A DNA stretch of 64,000 bases from a virus: positions 1 through 64,000 of IMG/VR virus record IMGVR_UViG_3300022592_000003. One strand, written 5' to 3'. Below the pieces are notes generated by a model. That model did no database searches, was not told the DNA's origin, and saw only the letters and a program-made list of their open reading frames with translations. Of the stretch, positions 33,312 through 39,535 are shown piece after piece. Made by a program: the position numbers and the translations under genes. Every line of letters starts with the position of its first letter. The stretch's first letter is position 1.

Positions 33312-34161
33312 GACTATCGCCAGCAAAGACTTGAAGGCGTTCCTAAACACCAGTAAGCGAGAGACTCGTTTAATGGGTGCTGTGGAGCGCCATGTCTTAT
33401 CTAAGCCCTTTGATGAGCGTGACATGAGTTACATTCATCCATCAGATATTATCAAAGACGACTGGTGCGCTCTTGCCCAGTATCACGCTGTACTCGGTAA
33501 CTATGTAGAGACTCGTGACAAGACCACAGCCCGCCTAGCATCTATCTTTGCAGAGGGCCACACTATCCACGCTAAGTGGCAAGACTGGTTTCAAGAGATG
33601 GGTGTTCTTTACGGCACCTGGAACTACAACGAAGAACATAAGATTTGGGCTGTATCTAAAGACGTACCAGCTGATGCTAAGTACGCTGAAGTCCCACTTC
33701 GTAGCGATAAGCATATGATCCGTGGTCATGCTGACGGTTGGATCAAAGGCCTAGGAGATGACTGCCTAATTGAAATCAAATCTATCGGCACCGGAACTCT
33801 ACGCTTTGAAGCCCCTGCCATTCTCCAGCAAGCTAACGGAGATATCGAGCAGGCTTGGAAGCAGATCAAAACACCTTTCCGTGTACACCAGCTACAGGGC
33901 CAGGTCTACCTACATCTTTGCCACCTAATGGTTGAAGAAGGCATTCTAGATACTGCTCCTAAAGAGATCGTATTTATCTATGAGCTTAAAGCAAACCAGG
34001 ATTATAAAGAGTTCGTAGTTAGCTACAACCCAGAATTTACTAAAGAGATCTTTGACAAGGCTCTAGATGTAGCGTGGGCTGCAGAGAATAAGCGACCGCC
34101 TCAGTGCAGCGTTAGTACTAAAGGCTGTAAGCGTTGTGAACCATTTCAGGAGGCAAAATGA
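33298..34161 (+). CDS. Cas4/RecB-like PD-(D/E)XK exonuclease with Fe-S cysteines, 287 aa
   Basis: Motifs in order: 'HPSDIIKDDWCALAQYHAV' (first Cys), IRGHADGWIKGL (Asp), CLIEIKSIGTG (E-x-K), 'HQLQGQVYLHLCHL' (QxxxY) and a C-terminal CSVSTKGCKRC triplet. One early plus three late cysteines is the [4Fe-4S]-stapled nuclease arrangement of Cas4/AddB. In phages such enzymes process DNA ends for recombination. It overlaps WhiB upstream and a 106-aa gene downstream. Confidence 0.85.
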   Translation: MAKPKTIASKDLKAFLNTSKRETRLMGAVERHVLSKPFDERDMSYIHPSDIIKDDWCALAQYHAVLGNYVETRDKTTARLASIFAEGHTIHAKWQDWFQEMGVLYGTWNYNEEHKIWAVSKDVPADAKYAEVPLRSDKHMIRGHADGWIKGLGDDCLIEIKSIGTGTLRFEAPAILQQANGDIEQAWKQIKTPFRVHQLQGQVYLHLCHLMVEEGILDTAPKEIVFIYELKANQDYKEFVVSYNPEFTKEIFDKALDVAWAAENKRPPQCSVSTKGCKRCEPFQEAK

Positions 34162-34478
34162 AAAGAGTAGTTAGGTCTGATGGCACCGTTACAGTGGATT
34201 TAGGCACAGCAACTTATGGAGCTGGTGGTTTCAGCTACCCTAGTGTTTCCCATCAAACTTATGGCGGTGGAGGTTCTAAGTTTGATGATGTTATGAAAAA
34301 GACGTCAAACCTTCTCTCTAGAGAAAAACCTGTGTATAAAGAAGAGCCTGTATACAGCGTAGAAGATCAGGCAGCAACAATTGAGAATCTTATCGCTGAT
34401 TTCTTGCCGGATTCAGATAAAGATTTACCTCGTAAAATAGCTGTTGCGGTAGTAGAAGAACTAAGAAAGGGCATGTAA
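34158..34478 (+). CDS. Hypothetical protein, 106 aa
   Basis: Coupled at both ends by ATGA/TAATG overlaps, with CAGGAGG upstream. Gly/Tyr/Ser-rich N-terminal half (GAGGFSYPSVSHQTYGGGG) and a C-terminal helical part (QAATIENLIADFLPDSDKDL then PRKIAVAVVEELRKGM). No family recognised; part of the recombination operon. Confidence 0.7.
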   Translation: MKRVVRSDGTVTVDLGTATYGAGGFSYPSVSHQTYGGGGSKFDDVMKKTSNLLSREKPVYKEEPVYSVEDQAATIENLIADFLPDSDKDLPRKIAVAVVEELRKGM

Positions 34479-34960
34479 TGTCTATATCTAGAGATGTGTT
34501 AGCCGCAGTTAACGAGCTCGGGTTCTCACTTACCCCAAAGCCTGAGGAAGATATTCCGGCACTACCTCGTGACATTACTGAGCTGGATGATGATGGTCTT
34601 ATGGACTTGTTCGTACAGTTCACACAATGGAACGATCACCTAGCCGGTGCACAGGCTATCGCCATTATCAATGAGCGTGAAGCCCAGCGTGCACTAGACA
34701 ACGCTGAGGCCAAGGCTATGCTTAAGCACTGGACCGGAGCTAAGGGTGATCGTGTTGCCCTAGTTAAGGCACAGATTGCTGATAGTCAGGACATCCAAGA
34801 CCTACAACACGAGCTAGATGTTAAGTATGCTTTTAGAAAGCTTATTGAGACTCGTACTTCAAACGTAGAGCGTGACTCCCAGTTAGTGTCACGTGAGCTA
34901 ACACGTCGTACTTCAGATGGTGGTGGCATGAGGGCAAGGACAAGGAGGTTCACAGCATGA
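34478..34960 (+). CDS. Hypothetical helical protein, 160 aa
   Basis: Mostly alpha-helical: 'LDDDGLMDLFVQFTQWNDHL', an Ala/Glu-rich coiled coil (about 60-90, then DSQDIQDLQHELDVKYAFRK) and a basic Arg-rich tail (MRARTRRFTA). Similar-looking proteins sit beside Cas4-like exonucleases in actinophage genomes; function not known to me. Stop overlaps a 26-aa gene. Confidence 0.7.
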   Translation: MSISRDVLAAVNELGFSLTPKPEEDIPALPRDITELDDDGLMDLFVQFTQWNDHLAGAQAIAIINEREAQRALDNAEAKAMLKHWTGAKGDRVALVKAQIADSQDIQDLQHELDVKYAFRKLIETRTSNVERDSQLVSRELTRRTSDGGGMRARTRRFTA

Positions 34961-35037
34961 AGCAAGTATTAGGCTTTCTTATGATTATTGTAGGAACATC
35001 CGTCGGCATGAGCATCTTCTTTGGGGGTAAGAAATGA
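34957..35037 (+). CDS. Single-pass membrane mini-protein, 26 aa
   Basis: MKQVLGFLMIIVGTSVGMSI followed by FFGGKK: one transmembrane helix with a charged end. ATG overlaps the upstream TGA (ATGA) and its own TGA overlaps the next ATG. AAGGAGG lies 9 nt upstream. Function unknown. Confidence 0.6.
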   Translation: MKQVLGFLMIIVGTSVGMSIFFGGKK

Positions 35038-35585
35038 TTATTGGCCTTACAGGTTATGCACAGTCCGGTAAAGATACCGTAGCTAAGGTCTTAGTTGAGA
35101 ACTACGGCTTTACTCGTGTAGCGTTTGCAGATAAGATTCGGGAGTATCTTTATGAGATGAACCCTATGTTTGATTCTATCGCCGGTGAGCCTGTATTCGT
35201 ACGAGATCGTGTAGACCGTGATGGTTGGGAGAAGGCTAAGCAATCTCCTCAGATCCGTCGTCTCCTACAGAACTCTGGTGTAGCTGCTCGTAAAGTTTTT
35301 GGCCCACAATTTTGGGTACATGAGGCGATGAAATCTATGCTAACTGATCCTAGAATAGATATGAATTATGTAATAACTGATGTTCGTTTTCTTAATGAGG
35401 CGGACATGATTCGGGCCAATAATGGGCAAATTTGGCGTATCAAACGTATGGGTATTGAGGCAGTCAATGGTCATATCTCAGAGCATGAGCTTGACGATTA
35501 CAAGGTTGACCAGATCTTTACTAACAACGGAACTCTAGAGGATCTAGAGCTCATGATTAAGACAAGGATGATGGCATATGCCTAG
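35034..35585 (+). CDS. Deoxynucleoside monophosphate kinase-like protein, 183 aa
   Basis: P-loop LTGYAQSGKDTVAKVLVENY at the N-terminus and 'RVAFADKIREYLYEMNPMFD' next, then 'YVITDVRFLNEADMIRANNG'. This matches phage dNMP kinases (T4 gp1-type, AAA_18/NK fold). It would phosphorylate dNMPs to dNDPs, supporting dNTP supply together with the class II RNR at 51.4 kb. Overlaps the downstream resolvase by 8 nt. Confidence 0.82.
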   Translation: MIIGLTGYAQSGKDTVAKVLVENYGFTRVAFADKIREYLYEMNPMFDSIAGEPVFVRDRVDRDGWEKAKQSPQIRRLLQNSGVAARKVFGPQFWVHEAMKSMLTDPRIDMNYVITDVRFLNEADMIRANNGQIWRIKRMGIEAVNGHISEHELDDYKVDQIFTNNGTLEDLELMIKTRMMAYA

Positions 35586-35934
35586 TCAGAGTAGGAAGCA
35601 TCGTGGCTACAGATCTCAGAAGGTTGTGGCAAATTACCTGGCAGCTCATGGATTCCCTTTTGCCGAATCTACCGGAGCTGGTCGTTCTGGAACTGACATT
35701 ACCGGTACTGTGGGTATTGATTGGGAAGTAAAAGCCCGTAAGGATTTCAGCCCCAGCGCCGTTATAAAGCAGCTTAAGGATCGGTCTAATGGGAAAGACC
35801 TACCCGTAGCTGTTCTCCGCTTAAACGGGCAGGGAGAGGTCAATATAGGGGAATGGGTGACCATCCTTAGATTAGAAGATTTTGTTAATCTCATAAGAGA
35901 TGCCGGTTATGGAGACCCGAGAGATACAGCTTAA
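35578..35934 (+). CDS. Holliday junction resolvase-like PD-(D/E)XK nuclease, 118 aa
   Basis: Basic N-terminus (SQSRKHRGYRSQKVVANYLA), then SGTDITGTVGIDWEVKARKD: catalytic Asp, a second Asp and the E-x-K pair. Size and motif spacing fit phage/archaeal Holliday-junction resolvases. It is the third compact PD-(D/E)XK protein in this 4-kb stretch. Likely resolves branched DNA before packaging. Confidence 0.75.
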   Translation: MPSQSRKHRGYRSQKVVANYLAAHGFPFAESTGAGRSGTDITGTVGIDWEVKARKDFSPSAVIKQLKDRSNGKDLPVAVLRLNGQGEVNIGEWVTILRLEDFVNLIRDAGYGDPRDTA

Positions 35935-35981
35935 GGTATAGTTTTCCTCGGGTGGGCACATACCCTAAAGGACTACAAACC

Positions 35982-36266
35982 GTGAATGAAGTAACAAAAG
36001 AAGAAGAGAAGTTCCTGCGTGTAAGCGCCGGATCTAATGCACAATCCGTTGGCTCAGCTATCGCACATGCTCTATATGAATCCCCTCAGATCAAGCTACG
36101 TGCAGTAGGAGCCTCAGCAGTAAACCAAGCAGTAAAAGCAATAGCCATCGCTAGAGGATACGTAGCCCCTAGGGGACTAGATCTTAGCTGTCGCCCAGGT
36201 TTCACAACCGTGGAGTCGAGAGACGGATCTATTTCTGCAATTGTCTTTACTATCTCGGTCAATTAA
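35982..36266 (+). CDS. SpoVS-like (Alba-fold) protein, 94 aa
   Basis: GTG 35982 chosen because AAAGGA lies 9 nt upstream; a GTG at 35952 gives an extra unconserved leader. Residues 12-94 match SpoVS closely by eye: FLRVSAGSNAQSVGSAIAHA, 'IKLRAVGASAVNQAVKAIAI' and ARGYVAPRGLDLSCRPGFTT. SpoVS proteins are small dimeric Alba-like nucleic-acid binders known from sporulation in Bacillus and found also outside sporulators. In a phage it may bind RNA/DNA or adjust host development; that is inference. Confidence 0.88.
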   Translation: MNEVTKEEEKFLRVSAGSNAQSVGSAIAHALYESPQIKLRAVGASAVNQAVKAIAIARGYVAPRGLDLSCRPGFTTVESRDGSISAIVFTISVN

Positions 36267-36296
36267 CATAGAGCTCTCTAACAGTTAGGTACCATA

Positions 36297-36647
36297 ATGG
36301 CAAAGTCAGATCTAGATTCTGCGGTAGCCGCAGAAAACACACAGGGACGTAAGTCAGTAGGCCGTGAAGGAACAAAGTTCACTTCTCCGTCTGCTTCACC
36401 AAAGTCCGGCACACTCGTAGGCAAGAAGAATACTGCCGCTGGAGATCCAGCAGTTACAAACCCAGGTATTCGTGCCAACGCTCCTTACGCAGGAGAAAAG
36501 AAGGGTGCTGCATACTCAATCAAGGCAACATACATGAAGCAGACTGCACCAGAAGCTGGCCTTACTCAGGCTAACGGTCGTATCGTCTCACCAGCAGTCA
36601 CTCGTCAGAAGGACTCTTGGTCACAGGGACTTGAAACATCCTACTAA
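36297..36647 (+). CDS. Disordered hypothetical protein, 116 aa
   Basis: Rich in Ser/Ala/Gly/Lys/Thr with few hydrophobics, for example FTSPSASPKSGTLVGKKN and 'SYGLE'-type C-terminus (SWSQGLETSY). Starts 30 nt after the SpoVS-like gene; weak ribosome-binding site. Similar in texture to the unknown proteins at 43-47 kb. No function assigned. Confidence 0.7.
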   Translation: MAKSDLDSAVAAENTQGRKSVGREGTKFTSPSASPKSGTLVGKKNTAAGDPAVTNPGIRANAPYAGEKKGAAYSIKATYMKQTAPEAGLTQANGRIVSPAVTRQKDSWSQGLETSY

Positions 36648-36659
36648 TTCGTATATAAT
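36631..36659 (+). promoter_or_regulatory. Sigma-70-type promoter
   Basis: TTGAAA (36631-36636), 17-nt spacer, TATAAT (36654-36659). The best consensus promoter in the window. It lies at the end of the upstream gene and directly before the leader hairpin at 36663. Confidence 0.75.
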
Positions 36660-36662
36660 GAA

Positions 36663-36690
36663 AATAGGGCCTTTTAAGTAAGGCCCTATT
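36663..36690 (+). other. Leader hairpin immediately after a promoter
   Basis: Perfect 11-bp arms AATAGGGCCTT / AAGGCCCTATT with a 6-nt loop. A transcript from the promoter at 36631-36659 would begin near its 5' side, so the mRNA would start with this hairpin. CTGGAGGGCGCA and an ATG follow 18 nt later. It could protect the 5' end or act as a terminator for upstream transcription (the 3' side is followed by ATTATCA only). Confidence 0.65.
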
Positions 36691-36708
36691 ATCACGCTGG
36701 AGGGCGCA

Positions 36709-36948
36709 ATGAGTTTAAGCACGCTATATCAAGAAGCTAAAGAAAAGAATACCTTTATTATAGGTATGTGCGTCGTAGGCCAGTGGGCTGCAACACTAAC
36801 CGATGCCGATAAAATAGCTTTTGACAATTCACTTAATGATGACGACTTCTCTACGAGGAGTCTATTTCCCATTTACAAATCTGCAGGTGCAACATTCGGA
36901 CTCACATCTCTACGAGAGCATAGAAACGGAAACTGTTCATGTCGCTAG
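36709..36948 (+). CDS. Hypothetical protein, 79 aa
   Basis: First gene after the consensus promoter and leader hairpin, with GGAGGG 6 nt upstream. Small alpha/beta protein with VGQWAATLTDADKIAFDNSL and a C-terminal HRNGNCSCR. Likely strongly transcribed. Family unknown. Overlaps the phosphoesterase start by 10 nt. Confidence 0.7.
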   Translation: MSLSTLYQEAKEKNTFIIGMCVVGQWAATLTDADKIAFDNSLNDDDFSTRSLFPIYKSAGATFGLTSLREHRNGNCSCR

Positions 36949-38108
36949 AAGACGCATACAATAACGCTAAAGCAGATGTTGCAGCCTCATCAGGCTTAAA
37001 CTCTATAGATAAACTACTAAAGGCTAATGGTCTTACCCCTGAAGATGTGGGCAAGATTAGCAAGGTCAGCCTATCAAACAACCCTGATGATACAAAGATT
37101 GTTATCTCCCCTAAGTGGAGCGAAGGACCTGCATGGCAGCCTGTACAGGCAGCAGATCCAGTTATCATTAATCCAAAAATTCCCCAGACCCCTGCTTTGA
37201 TTAGCAGTGGCTGGAAGGTAGCTATTGCGCTACCAGATCCACAGATTGGATACCGTCGTTATGAAGACGGAAGCGTAGACCCATTCCACGATGAGGCAGC
37301 AATGGATGTTGCTTTACAAATCGTTGGACTTGATCACGGTCATGCAGTGGACCAAGTAATCAACTTAGGAGACTTCCTAGATCTTCCTATGTACGGAACC
37401 TACGAACAAGAGGCTAACTTTGCACATACTGCTCAACTTGCTATTAATCGTGGTCACCGCTTCCTTGCTGAGCAGCGTGTTAATGCCGGAACCGGAGCCA
37501 GGATCATTCTTCTTGAAGGCAATCACGACAAGCGCCTTAACCGTTTTATCAATACTAATGCTGCTGCAGCTTACGGTATTAAAGTAGCTAATACGCCTGA
37601 GGCTTGGCCTGTGCTAAGCTTGCAGAACCTATTGCGTTGTGATGAACTTGGAGTGGAGTTTATTGATGGTTACCCTGCTGCTGCACATTGGATTAATAAG
37701 CGTCTCCGTGCTATGCATGGCGATAGGGCTAACGCATCTGGTTCGACGGCTGCCCAGTATGCGAATTCGAATCCGAATATTTCGACACTCTTTGGCCATA
37801 CACATCGCATGGAACAACAGTCTAAGACTGTCTTTGATCGTGATCAAGCCATTAAGAGCGTTTCTTTTAGTCCAGGGTGCCTCTGCCGGGTGGACGGAGC
37901 TGTCCCTTCCGTCAAGGGTGGTGTGGATGTCAAAGGCCAAGCGCTTCAGTATTTTGAAAATTGGCAACAAGGAGTAAGCGTTATCTTCTTCAAAGACGGA
38001 GATGATGATAGCTTCCACTTCGATCAGGTCCATATCCACAAAGGCAAGACTATGTACCGTGGACAAGAAATCCACTCTACCGTGGACGTAGTGGGTAACC
38101 CACTATAG
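36939..38108 (+). CDS. Calcineurin-like metallophosphoesterase, 389 aa
   Basis: Metal-binding motifs: 'ALPDPQIGYRRYEDG' (first Asp), LGDFLDLPMYG (GD), 'ILLEGNHDKRLNRFI' (GNHD) and TLFGHTHRME (GHTH). A roughly 90-residue N-terminal extension carries a helical segment. The family includes Mre11/SbcD-type nucleases and phosphatases; this one lacks a recognisable partner. Ends at a bidirectional terminator before the convergent lysis genes. Confidence 0.88.
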   Translation: MSLEDAYNNAKADVAASSGLNSIDKLLKANGLTPEDVGKISKVSLSNNPDDTKIVISPKWSEGPAWQPVQAADPVIINPKIPQTPALISSGWKVAIALPDPQIGYRRYEDGSVDPFHDEAAMDVALQIVGLDHGHAVDQVINLGDFLDLPMYGTYEQEANFAHTAQLAINRGHRFLAEQRVNAGTGARIILLEGNHDKRLNRFINTNAAAAYGIKVANTPEAWPVLSLQNLLRCDELGVEFIDGYPAAAHWINKRLRAMHGDRANASGSTAAQYANSNPNISTLFGHTHRMEQQSKTVFDRDQAIKSVSFSPGCLCRVDGAVPSVKGGVDVKGQALQYFENWQQGVSVIFFKDGDDDSFHFDQVHIHKGKTMYRGQEIHSTVDVVGNPL

Positions 38109-38111
38109 TAA

Positions 38112-38137
38112 AAAAGCCCCCAGTAATGGGGGCTTTT
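38112..38137. terminator. Bidirectional terminator
   Basis: AAAAGCCCCC-AGTAAT-GGGGGCTTTT: a 10-bp perfect inverted repeat with A-tract and T-tract, working for the + strand phosphoesterase and the - strand endolysin that converge here. Confidence 0.9.
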
Positions 38138-38149
38138 CTATTTATTAAC

Positions 38150-38956
38150 TTAGTCGAGATGCTTCATGATCTCGCCCCATGTACCTGGGCCGACGATTCC
38201 ATTTGAATCTAGATCTGGGCTGTCATCTTGAATAGCGATGATAGCTTTCTTTGTAGCTGGGCCGTAATCTCCATCAGCATCGAGATCAAGCGCTTGCTGA
38301 ATAAGCTTTACAGCGTCGCCCTTATCGCCAGGCTTAATCTGTCCTGGGAATGGTGGGATTACCTTTGCTACTGGTGTAGAAGGTGCTGCTACAGTTCCGT
38401 CCTTATAAGCTGGACGACCAAAGCCAACAACAGAGGCCCAGAGATGGCGCTTGTTATCTACCTTGTATCCACGGACATTCATAGCGCACTCGCCACCGTT
38501 GTTAGGTGAGCCCTTAGGCTTTGAGTCTGGGGTGGTGTTTCCTTCTACGGTTGTGATAGTTCCATCGCCGTTATCCTTGACCACAATACCAACGTGTTGG
38601 ATTGGGCTATCTGGCTTGGCTTGTGGAATAAAGGAGAAGTAAACAAGATCGCCTGGCTGTGGGTGAGCATTTGCTGCATCAGCCCATGTACCAGCCTTCT
38701 TAAACGCTGCTGCACCGGTTGGGGTGTATACAGTGTTAGGGATCTTTACTCCCGCTTTATCAGCGCACCACATCATGAGGCTTCCACACCATGCCTGGAA
38801 GTTAGCCTTAGTGAAAGCGCCATAGATTGTTTCGTTATCCTTAGGGCCTTCAATAACGCCAACCTGTGACTTAGCTACTTCAAGCATACGAGCTGCTGTG
38901 CCGGGTTGTGCTGTGGTTACCGGAGGAACCGGATTTCCTACGTTTCCTAGTGCCAT
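38150..38956 (-). CDS. Endolysin: CHAP/NlpC-like peptidase plus PG-binding domain, 268 aa
   Basis: Residues about 20-180 form a cysteine-peptidase/amidase domain: catalytic Cys57 in QAWCGSLMMWCADKAG, 'PGDLVYFSF', catalytic His121 in QHVGIVV and 'TVEGNT'. Residues about 207-268 are a PG_binding_1 domain (KPGDKGDAVKLIQQALDLD, DGDYGPATKKAIIAIQ, GIVGPGTWGEI). No signal peptide, so release needs a holin. AAGGAG upstream. Digests host peptidoglycan at the end of infection. Confidence 0.92.
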   Translation of the reverse strand: MALGNVGNPVPPVTTAQPGTAARMLEVAKSQVGVIEGPKDNETIYGAFTKANFQAWCGSLMMWCADKAGVKIPNTVYTPTGAAAFKKAGTWADAANAHPQPGDLVYFSFIPQAKPDSPIQHVGIVVKDNGDGTITTVEGNTTPDSKPKGSPNNGGECAMNVRGYKVDNKRHLWASVVGFGRPAYKDGTVAAPSTPVAKVIPPFPGQIKPGDKGDAVKLIQQALDLDADGDYGPATKKAIIAIQDDSPDLDSNGIVGPGTWGEIMKHLD

Positions 38957-38966
38957 GTTTTACTCC

Positions 38967-39353
38967 TTAGTTATAGTGTGGGTCGTCTTCTGGTGCTGCT
39001 GGTGCCTCTGGTGCTGCAATTACTGGTGCAGCTGTCTTAGCGTCTGGTGCAATTGTGATTGCTGTACCTGACTGGTTAGCTTCAACCTGAAGATCAGCAG
39101 CTGTCTTAGAGTTTACATCAACTGCGGCAAATGCAGAGTTAATTTCATCCATAGATAGCTTACCATCATTCATAAATCCACGGGCAAGCTTCTCTACAAC
39201 TGCGGCAACTGCTGTTAGACCAGCAACTGTTACAGCCTTGAGTACTGAAATACCTGCCACTGAACCAGCACCAATTACTGATAGGCCTGATGCGGCAAAT
39301 ACTGCGACAATACGCAGAAGAATATTGCCGGTTAGTTTAAGTCCGTCTTTCAT
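38967..39353 (-). CDS. Holin-like membrane protein with Ala/Pro tail, 128 aa
   Basis: Hydrophobic segments in residues about 9-33 (NILLRIVAVFAASGLSVIGA) and 37-53 (SVLKAVTVAGLTAVAAVVEK), followed by a soluble stretch and an acidic Ala/Pro tail. The neighbouring 60-aa membrane gene overlaps its start by one base. Sits beside the endolysin, so a holin or holin-partner role is likely but not proven. Confidence 0.7.
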   Translation of the reverse strand: MKDGLKLTGNILLRIVAVFAASGLSVIGAGSVAGISVLKAVTVAGLTAVAAVVEKLARGFMNDGKLSMDEINSAFAAVDVNSKTAADLQVEANQSGTAITIAPDAKTAAPVIAAPEAPAAPEDDPHYN

Positions 39354-39535
39354 TATTCATCCTTAGGGTTACGAAGGCGTAGGGTAAGAATCCACACTAC
39401 AAAAGATGCTAGGGTTACCTTACCAATTACGGTTTTAGCTGAGCCTGTGAGCACAAGCCAAGCTGAGAATAGCCCTACAAATGTCCAGATTTCACCAAAG
39501 AAATCTGACGAGATGTCTTTAAAGAATTGCTTCAT
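39353..39535 (-). CDS. Small two-TM membrane protein, holin candidate, 60 aa
   Basis: Two hydrophobic helices: IWTFVGLFSAWLVLTGSA and VTLASFVVWILTLRL, with a short turn and a charged C-terminus (RNPKDE), the layout of class II holins. Start codon overlaps the stop of the PA14 gene upstream, and its stop overlaps the start of the next gene. Strong candidate for the pore that releases the endolysin. Confidence 0.7.
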   Translation of the reverse strand: MKQFFKDISSDFFGEIWTFVGLFSAWLVLTGSAKTVIGKVTLASFVVWILTLRLRNPKDE

